NCBI RefSeq assembly: GCF_014648875.1
Contig: NZ_BMRY01000001.1
Coordinates: 1,099,304-1,163,303 of the forward strand
Direction: 5' to 3'
From: Streptomyces parvus
GTDB lineage: Bacteria; Actinomycetota; Actinomycetes; Streptomycetales; Streptomycetaceae
DNA: 64,000 bases
Every line of letters starts with the position of its first letter. Position 1 is the first letter of the stretch. The notes beneath the pieces are model-generated. The model saw nothing but the letters and a program-made list of their open reading frames with translations, ran no database searches and was not told the DNA's origin. The position numbers were made by a program, and so were the translations under genes. This document shows, piece by piece, positions 24,820 through 32,669 of this stretch.

Positions 24820-26391
24820 GTGACCGCCGTGAACGACGTGACCGCACTCGCCCGCACCCTGGGCGCCTCCCGCACCTTCTGGGAGCTGATCGAGGCCCGC
24901 ACCGCCCTCACCCCCGACCGCCCGGTGCTGCTCCAGGAGGAGAGGACCCTGACCTTCGGCGAGCTGCGGGACCGCGCGGAGCGGGTGGCCGCCGGGCTGT
25001 ACGGGATGGGGGTGCGGGCGGGCACCGTCGTCGCCTGGCAGCTGCCGACCCGCCTGGAGACGGCCGTGCTCTCCTTCGCCCTGACCCGGCTCGGGGCGGT
25101 GCAGAGTCCGGTCATCCCGTTCTACCGGGACCGCGAAGTGCGGTTCGCGCTGAGGGAGTCGGGGGCGGCGTTCTTCGCCGTGCCGGGCGTCTGGCGGGGC
25201 TTCGACCACACCGCGATGGCTGAGCGGATCGCCGGCGAACTCCCGGACCCGCCGCGCGTCTTCGAGGCGTACGACGTCCTCCCCGACGGCGACCCGGCGG
25301 TCCTGCCGCCCCCGCCGGAACCGGCCTGTGGCGAGGAGGTCCGCTGGATCTACTGGACCTCGGGCACCACGTCCGACCCCAAGGGCGTCCTGCACACCGA
25401 CCGTTCGCTGATCGCGGGCGGCTCGTGCCTCGCCCACGCGCTGGGGCTCGGCGCGGACGACGTGGGCTCGATGGCGTTCCCGTACGCCCATGTCGCCGGA
25501 CCCGACTACACGGTGATGCTGCTGCTGTACGGGTTCCCGGCGGTGATGTTCGAGCAGTTCGCGCTGCCGGACACGCTGGCGGAGTACCGGCTCCACGGGG
25601 TGACCGTGGCGGGCGGGTCGACGGCGTTCTACACGATGTTCCTGGCCGAGCAGCGCAAGGACCCGGACCGCCCGATCGTCCCGTCCCTCCGCCTCCTCGC
25701 GGGCGGCGGGGCGCCCAAGCCGCCGGAGGTCTACCACGCGGTGGTGCGGGAGATGGGGGTCCAGCTCACCCACGGGTACGGCATGACCGAGGTCCCGATG
25801 ATCACCATGGGCGCCCCGGACGACACGGCGGAGAACCTCGCCACGACGGAGGGCCGGCCTCCCGAGGGCATGGAGATCCGGATCACCGACGAGCACGGCA
25901 AGCCGCTGCCGTACGGCGTGGAGGGCGAGGTGCGGCTGCGCGGGGAGGCGGTCTGCCGGGGCTATCTCGACGCGCGGGCCTCCGCGTCCGCCTTCGACGC
26001 CGAGGGGTTCCTGATCACCGGGGACGTGGGCCTCCTCCGGGAGAGCGGACACCTCACACTCACCGGGCGGCTGAAGGACATCATCATCCGCAAGGGGGAG
26101 AACATCTCCGCCAAGGAGATCGAGGACCTGCTCCACACGCACCCGGGCGTGGCCGACGCGGCGGTGATCGGCCTGCCCGACCCGGAGCGCGGCGAACGGG
26201 TCTGCGCGGTGATCGAACAGCCGCCGGGTGCCCCGCCGTTGACGCCGGCCGAGCTCGCGGCCCACCTTCTCGACGCGGGGCTCGCCCGCCACAAGGTCCC
26301 CGAGCAACTGGAGCTGCTGGACGCCCTGCCCCGCAACGAGACGCTGCGCAAGGTGCTCAAGTACAAGCTGCGGGAGCGGTTCGGCGGGTGA
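24820..26391 (+). CDS. AMP-forming acyl-CoA synthetase (cyclohexanecarboxylate-CoA ligase-like)
   Basis: A 523-residue adenylate-forming enzyme. The A3 P-loop-like motif IYWTSGTTSDPKGVLHTD, the A5 motif HGYGMTEVPM, the A7 block GFLITGDVGLL, the hinge GRLKDIIIRKGENISAKEIED and the catalytic Lys of LRKVLKYKLRERF are all present. It activates a carboxylic acid with ATP and CoA. Overall similarity is to ligases for cyclohexanecarboxylate and related acids. It starts at GTG 24820 and is divergent from the amidohydrolase/dehydrogenase operon, whose products would process its CoA ester. A TetR-type palindrome sits at its promoter. Confidence 0.93.
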   Translation: MTAVNDVTALARTLGASRTFWELIEARTALTPDRPVLLQEERTLTFGELRDRAERVAAGLYGMGVRAGTVVAWQLPTRLETAVLSFALTRLGAVQSPVIPFYRDREVRFALRESGAAFFAVPGVWRGFDHTAMAERIAGELPDPPRVFEAYDVLPDGDPAVLPPPPEPACGEEVRWIYWTSGTTSDPKGVLHTDRSLIAGGSCLAHALGLGADDVGSMAFPYAHVAGPDYTVMLLLYGFPAVMFEQFALPDTLAEYRLHGVTVAGGSTAFYTMFLAEQRKDPDRPIVPSLRLLAGGGAPKPPEVYHAVVREMGVQLTHGYGMTEVPMITMGAPDDTAENLATTEGRPPEGMEIRITDEHGKPLPYGVEGEVRLRGEAVCRGYLDARASASAFDAEGFLITGDVGLLRESGHLTLTGRLKDIIIRKGENISAKEIEDLLHTHPGVADAAVIGLPDPERGERVCAVIEQPPGAPPLTPAELAAHLLDAGLARHKVPEQLELLDALPRNETLRKVLKYKLRERFGG

Positions 26392-26395
26392 GCGA

Positions 26396-26432
26396 GGCGT
26401 TACGGGGGCGGGCTCGCCGCCCCCGTAACGCC
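26396..26432. terminator. Bidirectional terminator hairpin
   Basis: A perfect 16-bp stem (26396-26411 with 26417-26432) and a 5-base loop lie between the convergent ligase and EF-hand genes. There is no T-run, as is usual in streptomycetes. Confidence 0.85.
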
Positions 26433-26439
26433 GGAACGG

Positions 26440-26961
26440 CTACGCGTCGGGCTCGATCACCGTGAAGTACACGGCGAGCGCCGCCACCACATCGCCCTCC
26501 GCGACCTTCCCGTCCCGGTCGGTGTCCAGGCTCTGGGCGGCGACACCCGCGATCTCGGCGCTGGCGCCCAGAACCCGGAGCGCCCGCTCCACGTTCGCCA
26601 CCGACGCTCTGCCGTCGTTCCCGCCGTCCGCGACCGCGATGACCGCCCGCAGGAACGGCCGGGCGATCTCCGCGAACCGCTCGGGATTGTCCCGGAGCCG
26701 CTTCACCGCCCCGCCCACGAACTCCTCACGGGTGACCCGCTGGTCCCCGTCCACATCGGCGATACCCGCCATGCCCTGCCAGAAGGCCTCGGCCCCGGTG
26801 TAGAGGGCCTGCCCCTTGTCGCAACGGGCCGTCGTACCGAACTCGGTGAGCAGACGGGCGGCTGCGGCGTTGAAATCGGCGCGATCGATGTAGCCGTTGC
26901 CGTCCTGGTCGAAGGCGGCGAAGCGGTGCGCGATCTTTCGCTCGTACTCTGCGCTGTCCAT
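26440..26961 (-). CDS. EF-hand calcium-binding protein (calerythrin-like)
   Basis: A 173-residue soluble protein starting MDSAEYERKIAHRFAAF. Three canonical EF-hand loops are visible: DQDGNGYIDRADF, DVDGDQRVTREEF and DTDRDGKVAEGDV. A fourth position (ADGGNDGRASVANV) is degenerate. The layout of four hands with one inactive matches actinobacterial calerythrin/sarcoplasmic-type calcium buffers or sensors. It is downstream of, and on the same strand as, the STAS protein gene, with an 84-bp gap. Its partner is unknown. Confidence 0.92.
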   Translation of the reverse strand: MDSAEYERKIAHRFAAFDQDGNGYIDRADFNAAAARLLTEFGTTARCDKGQALYTGAEAFWQGMAGIADVDGDQRVTREEFVGGAVKRLRDNPERFAEIARPFLRAVIAVADGGNDGRASVANVERALRVLGASAEIAGVAAQSLDTDRDGKVAEGDVVAALAVYFTVIEPDA

Positions 26962-27045
26962 GCGGGGAGCGTACGTCGCCGGAGGCGTTCACGTGTCACC
27001 GCGAAGCTGTTCCTGTGTGACAACCTCGCATCGGCGGGCGCCGCT

Positions 27046-27420
27046 TCAGGCGCTCAGCGGCCTGCACTCCTCGTCGGTGGCCGACAGTGCGTCGGGGTAG
27101 ACGTCGAAGAGCCGGCGCACGCCGAGCGCGCCGAGCACCTTGTTGACGTGCGAGCCGTCCTCCGCGCCCCGGGCCGGGAGGATCAGCCGCAGGCGGCCGC
27201 CGCAGGACTTCATCAGGCGGCGGGAGGCGATCAGCACGCCGACGCCGCTGGAGTCGCAGAAGAAGACGTCGGACAGGTCGAGCACCACATCGTGCTGCCC
27301 CTCCGCGACCGCGTCGTGGACGGACTGGCGCACGACGGGCGAGGTCACCAGATCGAGTTCACCGCTTATGCGCAGCACGGCCCAGGAGCCCTGCTCCGCC
27401 TCGTCCACCTTGAGCGTCAC
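27046..27420 (-). CDS. STAS-domain anti-sigma factor antagonist
   Basis: A 124-residue protein from GTG 27420 (VTLKVDEAEQGSWAV), preceded by AGAGG. The open frame back to 27522 is probably untranslated. The domain is complete: LRISGELDLVTSPVVRQSV, HDVVLDLSDVFFCDSSGVGVLIASRRL. The Ser pair in CDSSGVGVL holds the regulatory phosphorylation site of the family. Unphosphorylated, it would sequester an RsbW-like kinase and free a sigma factor. It is encoded beside an ECF-type sigma gene (27759, divergent), an arrangement I recall being conserved in streptomycetes. Confidence 0.9.
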   Translation of the reverse strand: MTLKVDEAEQGSWAVLRISGELDLVTSPVVRQSVHDAVAEGQHDVVLDLSDVFFCDSSGVGVLIASRRLMKSCGGRLRLILPARGAEDGSHVNKVLGALGVRRLFDVYPDALSATDEECRPLSA

Positions 27421-27758
27421 GACTGGACCTCTCGTTCCGGGGCTCCCGGCAATACCGGAAGTTTCCGTTCCTCCTCGCGGCTGCCCAACCGCACCCCCAT
27501 GAAACACCGAAGTACCCGACAAGGCCCAGGAGATTTCCGGCGTAAAGGCGCAGTTCGGCCCGTTTTCGCTGGTCGGGACGGTCGGGGAGGCATCGGGGCC
27601 GAAAATCGACTACCGTCGTCGGCCACGCGCCGCGGGAGGAGAGTTGCTTCAAAGGCGCGTGCACCGCACACCGGGCGGACTACATTCGGTCCTCACGGGC
27701 ACAGGGTGCATCACGGAGCTGGGCAGAACGCAGGACAGAGCCGGGGGCTGGGGGGTTC
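27421..27758. other. 338-bp divergent intergenic region, STAS gene / sigma gene
   Basis: No ORF is credible here. It must hold promoters for both the STAS gene and the sigma factor gene, but no confident -35/-10 pair was recognised. An AGGAGAG stretch near 27636 is too far from the sigma start to serve as its ribosome-binding site. Confidence 0.4.
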
Positions 27759-28352
27759 ATGGCGAAGGACACAGCACCCCGCTGGGACCGCAGGATGCAG
27801 CAGAGGCTGGCCCGCGGCGAGGCGGCGGCCCTCGGCGAGCTCTACGACCGGTTCGCGGCTCTCGTCCACAGCCAGGCGCACCGGATGCTCGACGACGAGG
27901 ACGCCGCCGACCTGGTGACCCGCGAGGTCTTCGCCCAGGTCTGGGAGAACCCCGAGGCGTACGACCCGAAGCAGGGCTCGATGCGTTCCTGGGTGGCCCG
28001 CCTCACCCACCGCCGGTCCGTCCAGCGGCTGCGCAGCGCGGCGGCTTCCTCGTACGCGGCGGAGCACGGGGATGACGCGGTGCCCGACCCGGAGGAGCTG
28101 GAACGGCGGGTGCGCAGCGCCACGGCCGCCGCCCGCGCCGACTACATCGTCGCCTCGATGCCCGTACCGCTGCGGGCGGCCATGGAGCTGGCGTACATCC
28201 ACCGGAGGGACTACCGGCAGACCGCGGCCGATCTCGGGGTCACCGAGGACGAGGCGCGCCGCCGGCTCCGGCTGGGGCTGCAACTGCTCTCCACGGCGAA
28301 CGCCCGCCCGCTCGAAGGGTCCGCGCCACCCGGTTACGGACGGGCCCGGTGA
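27759..28352 (+). CDS. RNA polymerase sigma factor, ECF type
   Basis: A 197-residue sigma factor starting MAKDTAPRWDRRMQQRLARGE. Region 2 shows AALGELYDRFAALVHSQAHRML, AADLVTREVFAQVWENPEAYDPKQGSMRSWVARLTHRR. Region 4 shows RAAMELAYIHRRDYRQTAADLGVTEDEARRRLRLGLQLL. Its stop overlaps the start of the next gene (GTGA), which encodes a zinc-finger anti-sigma candidate, the usual arrangement for ECF sigma factors. Divergent STAS and EF-hand genes suggest a stress or development circuit. Confidence 0.92.
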   Translation: MAKDTAPRWDRRMQQRLARGEAAALGELYDRFAALVHSQAHRMLDDEDAADLVTREVFAQVWENPEAYDPKQGSMRSWVARLTHRRSVQRLRSAAASSYAAEHGDDAVPDPEELERRVRSATAAARADYIVASMPVPLRAAMELAYIHRRDYRQTAADLGVTEDEARRRLRLGLQLLSTANARPLEGSAPPGYGRAR

Positions 28353-29818
28353 GCGGCGACGGACGCGAGAGCGAGGGCGGCGAGGAGGAGGTGCGCGGCG
28401 CCCGCCGGATACCGGGCCCGCGCGGGGCGGCGGACGACCTCGACCTGGCGTCCGTCCCGCTGCCGCCCCTGCCGCCGCCCGGCGGAACCGCCCCGGACGA
28501 GGCCGTACCGGAACAGTCGACCTCGAAGCCGGAGCGGGACGAACCGGAACCTCCGGCGGCGGAACCGGCTCCCGGGCCCGGCCCCGGCCCGGAGGCGGCC
28601 GACGGCGGTCCGGAGGCCGGGTCCGGCGCTGAGCCCGTTCAGGGCCCCGGCCCGGAGGCGGCCGACGGCGGCCCGGAGGCCCGGCCCCCGGAGCTCTTCG
28701 TGAGTTCCGCCCCGGTCGACCTCCCCCACCAGGTCCTCAAGGCTCTCCTCGGCGCCTGGGCGCTGTCCGCCTGCTCGGCGGAGGAGACCGCCGCCGTGGA
28801 GGACCACCTCACGGGGTGCGCCCCGTGCGCGGACGAGGCGCTGCGGCTGCGGGACGCGGTGGGGCTGCTGCACACCGACGGCTCCCTGGACCTCGACCCG
28901 ACGCTCCGCACGCGGGTGCTGGACGGCTGCTTCGGCCGCCGCCCGGCCCGGATACCGGTGCCGGAGTGGGCCGCCCCGTACGACGCCGAGACCGCCCGGC
29001 TCGACGCGCTGCTCCGCGACATCGGGGACTCGGAGTGGCACGCCCCGGTGCGGCTCCAGTGGTTCGAGGAGGAGCGCCAGGTCAGCCGCCGGACCACGGT
29101 CGCCGGGGTGATCGGGCATCTGATGGCCGTCGACGGGCTGCTGTCCGCCGCGCTCGGGCTCGACGACCCGCTCGACGGCGGCAAGGCGCCGCTGGACCCC
29201 ACCGAGCGGACCGAGACGTACTGGTCGGCGACGCGCCGGCCGCCCACCCGGGCCGTCCGTGAACCCTGGCGCGCCCAGAGCCACGAGCTGATCCGTACGG
29301 CGTCCTTCGCGGGGCGGAACGTCGCCGAGACGTCCGTCTCCTACGGCGCCTTCGCCCTGCCGCTCCAGGACGCCGCCCTGGACCGGGCGTTCGAGTGCTG
29401 GGTGCACGGCGGGGACATCGCCGACGCCGTCGACTACCCCTACCCGGCCCCGTCCGCGGCCCATCTGCACCGGATGATCGACCTGGCGGCCCGGATGCTG
29501 CCGGGCGCCCTCGCGGGCCGCCGCGGCGCCGGACTGGCCGGGCCGGCGAAGGACCTGGTCCCGGCCGGGGCGCCGGGCCGCTCGCTCCATCTGGAGATCG
29601 AGGGCCACGGCGGAGGCGACTGGTACATCGCGCTGGACTCCCCGGCCGCCGTCGGCGCGCCCGAGCGCGCGGTGGCGCAGGTCGCGCTGGACGGGGTCGA
29701 GTTCTGCCGGCTCGTCGCGGGCCACATCTCGCCGGTGGAAGCGGCGGCGGGCCAGGAGGGCGACCGCGAGGCCATCCGCGACGTGCTGTTCGCGGCGGCC
29801 TCGCTCAGCCGGCTCTGA
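28349..29818 (+). CDS. Anti-sigma factor candidate: zf-HC2-like finger + MDMPI/DinB-like domain
   Basis: A 489-residue protein. The first ~120 residues are Pro/Glu/Gly-rich and hold two copies of GPGPEAADGGPEA. A zinc-finger region near 130-165 (LLGAWALSACSAEETAAVEDHLTGCAPCADEALRL) has the H-x3-C-x2-C arrangement of zf-HC2 anti-sigma domains. A helical DinB-like domain related to mycothiol-dependent maleylpyruvate isomerase follows (ETARLDALLRDIGDSEWHAP, TVAGVIGHLMAVDGLLSAALG, FECWVHGGDIADAV) and reaches the C-terminus. It is translationally coupled to the sigma gene. Fusion to a thiol-transferase fold suggests redox or small-molecule sensing; that is inference. Confidence 0.87.
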   Translation: MSGDGRESEGGEEEVRGARRIPGPRGAADDLDLASVPLPPLPPPGGTAPDEAVPEQSTSKPERDEPEPPAAEPAPGPGPGPEAADGGPEAGSGAEPVQGPGPEAADGGPEARPPELFVSSAPVDLPHQVLKALLGAWALSACSAEETAAVEDHLTGCAPCADEALRLRDAVGLLHTDGSLDLDPTLRTRVLDGCFGRRPARIPVPEWAAPYDAETARLDALLRDIGDSEWHAPVRLQWFEEERQVSRRTTVAGVIGHLMAVDGLLSAALGLDDPLDGGKAPLDPTERTETYWSATRRPPTRAVREPWRAQSHELIRTASFAGRNVAETSVSYGAFALPLQDAALDRAFECWVHGGDIADAVDYPYPAPSAAHLHRMIDLAARMLPGALAGRRGAGLAGPAKDLVPAGAPGRSLHLEIEGHGGGDWYIALDSPAAVGAPERAVAQVALDGVEFCRLVAGHISPVEAAAGQEGDREAIRDVLFAAASLSRL

Positions 29819-29833
29819 GCCCGAACCCGACGG

Positions 29834-30730
29834 TTACCCGAAGACCACCGTGCGGCGGCCGTTGAGCAGGATGCGCCGCTCCGCGTGCCACTTCACCGCG
29901 CGCGCCAGCGCCTGGCACTCCACGTCCCGGCCGATGGCCACCAGCTGGTCGGGGGTCACGTCGTGGCCGACGCGCTCGACCTCCTGCTCGATGATCGGGC
30001 CCTCGTCGAGGTCGGCGGTGACGTAGTGCGCGGTCGCGCCGATCAGCTTCACGCCCCGGGCGTGCGCCTGGTGGTAGGGCTTGGCGCCCTTGAAGCTCGG
30101 CAGGAACGAGTGGTGGATGTTGATGATCCGGCCGCTGAGCTGCTTGCAGAGATCGTCGGAGAGGACCTGCATGTAGCGGGCCAGGACGACCAGCTCGACG
30201 CTCTCCTCGCGGACCAGCTCCAGCAGCGCCGCCTCCGCCTCCGGCTTGTTGTCCTTGGTCACCGGGAGGTGCCGGAAGGGGATGCCGTACGAGGCGACGA
30301 GCTCGGCGAAGTCCGTGTGGTTGGAGACGACGGCCGCGATCTCGACCGGCAGCGCGCCCGTACGGGAACGGAACAGCAGGTCGTTGAGGCAGTGGCCGAA
30401 CTTGCTGACCATCAGGACGATCCGCATCTTCTCGTCCGACCGGTGGATCTGCCACTCCATCCGGAAGGCCTCGCCGATCGCGGCGAAGCTGGCGCGCAGC
30501 TTGTCCACGGTCACGGTGGCGTCCGCCGAGAAGTGGACGCGCATGAAGAACAGACCCGTGTCGTGGTCCCCGAACTGCTGGCTGTCCTCGATGTTGCAGC
30601 CGGTCATGAAGAGATAGCTCGACACGGCGTGCACGATGCCCTGTTTGTCGGGGCAGGAGAGCGTGAGGACGTACTGCTCGGTCGCGGCGGCGTCCGGGAT
30701 GGCGGCGGAGGCGGGCTGTGGCGCGGTCAT
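29834..30730 (-). CDS. purU: Formyltetrahydrofolate deformylase
   Basis: A 298-residue enzyme from MTAPQPASAA; an in-frame ATG six codons upstream is less likely. The N-terminal ACT domain is YVLTLSCPDKQGIVHAVSSYLFMTGCNI. The formyl-transferase-like catalytic domain holds the conserved Asn-His-Asp set in INIHHSFLPSFKGAKPYHQA and TADLDEGPIIEQ. It hydrolyses 10-formyl-THF to formate and THF, balancing one-carbon units, in the cytoplasm. It is convergent with the sigma/anti-sigma operon. Length and motifs match PurU throughout. Confidence 0.97.
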   Translation of the reverse strand: MTAPQPASAAIPDAAATEQYVLTLSCPDKQGIVHAVSSYLFMTGCNIEDSQQFGDHDTGLFFMRVHFSADATVTVDKLRASFAAIGEAFRMEWQIHRSDEKMRIVLMVSKFGHCLNDLLFRSRTGALPVEIAAVVSNHTDFAELVASYGIPFRHLPVTKDNKPEAEAALLELVREESVELVVLARYMQVLSDDLCKQLSGRIINIHHSFLPSFKGAKPYHQAHARGVKLIGATAHYVTADLDEGPIIEQEVERVGHDVTPDQLVAIGRDVECQALARAVKWHAERRILLNGRRTVVFG

Positions 30731-30758
30731 CCTTGTAGCGTGCCACACCCGCCGCCCG

Positions 30759-31256
30759 CTAGGCGGCCCTGGTCATGATGCGGATGACATCCAGCGAGCG
30801 GGGCGGTATGTCCGGATCCTCCGCGTCGTTGGTGGCGAGCATCACATGGGCCTCGCGGGCCGCGTGGACGGCCTCCGGCCAGCCGTGGTGCTCCAGATAG
30901 GCGGAGACGGGGGCGTCCGCGCCGACCTGGTGCATGATCCGCAGCACCCGCAGGGCGGCGGCGTCCACGGCGGCGGCCTCGGCGGAGTCCCTGAATATGG
31001 TGCCGACGTACTTCTCGGCGGACCAGTTGTCGAGCCAGGTGTCCTCGACCAGGCGGTACACGGCGTCGGTGACGTCCCCGTACCCTTCCCGGCCGGCGAG
31101 CCAGCACTCGTGGTGGAAGACGGGGTCGGAGAGCATGTGCAGCGCCGAGCGCACGTTGGTGCGCCAGCGCCACCACGGCATGTCAGTGAGCGGCATGCCG
31201 CCCATGGTGGAGGAGCGACGGCCGCGACGGGAAGAGTTCTCCGAACCTTGCTGCAC
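30759..31256 (-). CDS. Conserved streptomycete protein (SCO4402-like), function unknown
   Basis: A protein of up to 165 residues; the start may instead be MGGMPLTDMPWWRWR at 31205. It is rich in Trp/His and helical (RWRTNVRSALHMLSDPVFHHECWLAGREGYGDVTDAVYRLVEDTWLDNWSAEKYVG) with no recognised enzyme motif. I recall a family named after SCO4402 next to purU in S. coelicolor, which fits this position. It lies 28 bp upstream of purU on the same strand and is probably cotranscribed. The function is unknown. Confidence 0.75.
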   Translation of the reverse strand: MQQGSENSSRRGRRSSTMGGMPLTDMPWWRWRTNVRSALHMLSDPVFHHECWLAGREGYGDVTDAVYRLVEDTWLDNWSAEKYVGTIFRDSAEAAAVDAAALRVLRIMHQVGADAPVSAYLEHHGWPEAVHAAREAHVMLATNDAEDPDIPPRSLDVIRIMTRAA

Positions 31257-31379
31257 GGTTCTCGATCGTACGTTCCTTCACCGCGCCTCCGCACGGGCCC
31301 CCGCAATTCACCTGGACGTCACCGACCGTTGAACACGGCACACCGCGCCGTTACCCCGGGCCCGGAAGGGTCCTTTTCC

Positions 31380-32651
31380 ATGACCGGACGGCGACGCCCC
31401 ACCTTTCCCCGCCCCTTCCCGGGCGTCATCAGCGCGGCGGCGGCGGGGGCGCTCCTGCTGTCCGGCTGCGGCGTGCTCCCTGGAGCCACGGGGGGTTCCA
31501 GGGAGCCCGTCACCGTGATGACCTGGGCCCCCGACCGGTCCGAGGACATCAACGCGGTGAAGATGGCCGGGGTGCCCGCGATGGCGCAGACGTACGCCCG
31601 CTGGGTCAACGACACCGGCGGCATCGACGGGCGCGAGCTGCGGGTGATCGTCTGCGACGAGGGCGACACCTCGATCGGCGCCGAGCGGTGCGCGCGGGAG
31701 GCCGTCGACAAGAAGGTGGCCGCCGTCGTCGGTTCGTACAGCCGCCACGGGCAGAGCTTCATGCCCGCGCTGGAGGCGGGCGGCGTCCCGTACATCGGCG
31801 GTTACGGCGCCTCCACCGAGGAGTTCAGCAGCTACCTCTCCTACCCGGTCAACGGCGGCCAGTCGGCCCTGCTGGCGGGCCACGGGCGGCAGTTGGGCGG
31901 CAGCTGCACACGGGTCTCGCTGGTGCGGCCCGACTCCATCGGCGGCGACGGCATGCCACCGCTCCTCAACAACGGGCTGCTGGCCGCGAACCGGCCCGCC
32001 TCCACCGACATCCTGGCCCCCCTGGACGCCACGTCCTACGACGAGCAGGCCACGCAGGCCCTGGAGCGGTCCGGCGGCGGTTGTGTGACGGCGGTGCTCG
32101 GCGCCCGTACGGAGACGTTCTTCGACTCCTTCCGCCGGCTGGAGCCGGACGGCGAGCAGGTCAGGATCTCCTCCGTGCTGGGCAGCGTCAACCAGCCGCT
32201 CATCGACCGCACGGGCGGCCGGAACAGCCCCTTCGAGGGCGCCTACGTCACCGGCTGGTACCCGGACGCGAAGAACTCCCGCTGGCAGCAGATGCGCGAC
32301 GTGATCGAGAAGTACGCCTTCGGGGACAACCGCATCGACCCGGACGACACCACCGTCCAGACGACCTGGATCGCCTACACCGCGCTGCGGGCGGCCGTCC
32401 GGGCGATCGGCGACGAGAACGTCACCCCGGGCCGGGTCGTGGCCACCCTCAACGGGGGCGTCGAGGTCGACACCGGTGGCCTGACCCCGACGCTCCGCTG
32501 GCGCTTCAAGGACCTCGTCGGGACGTTGAGCTACCCGCGCATCGTCAACACGAAGGTGACGTTCCAGGTGGTCCGAGAGGGCCGCCTCACCGCCCAGAAG
32601 AAGGGCTTCGTGGACGTCGCGGACGCCCTGACGGACGCCCCGCGCAGCTAG
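31380..32651 (+). CDS. ABC transporter substrate-binding lipoprotein (branched-chain amino-acid type)
   Basis: A 423-residue exported lipoprotein from ATG 31380 with GGAAGGG upstream; the frame extends left only by chance. The signal peptide (GVISAAAAGALLLSGCG) ends in a lipobox LLSGC. The mature part is a type-1 periplasmic binding fold: YARWVNDTGGIDGRELRVIVCDEG, VAAVVGSYSRHGQSF, GGVPYIGGYGASTEEF. No ABC permease or ATPase is adjacent, so it may act as a stand-alone sensor or with remote permeases. The ligand is unknown. Confidence 0.9.
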   Translation: MTGRRRPTFPRPFPGVISAAAAGALLLSGCGVLPGATGGSREPVTVMTWAPDRSEDINAVKMAGVPAMAQTYARWVNDTGGIDGRELRVIVCDEGDTSIGAERCAREAVDKKVAAVVGSYSRHGQSFMPALEAGGVPYIGGYGASTEEFSSYLSYPVNGGQSALLAGHGRQLGGSCTRVSLVRPDSIGGDGMPPLLNNGLLAANRPASTDILAPLDATSYDEQATQALERSGGGCVTAVLGARTETFFDSFRRLEPDGEQVRISSVLGSVNQPLIDRTGGRNSPFEGAYVTGWYPDAKNSRWQQMRDVIEKYAFGDNRIDPDDTTVQTTWIAYTALRAAVRAIGDENVTPGRVVATLNGGVEVDTGGLTPTLRWRFKDLVGTLSYPRIVNTKVTFQVVREGRLTAQKKGFVDVADALTDAPRS

Positions 32652-32669
32652 GTCCCGGCCTCCCCCGGC

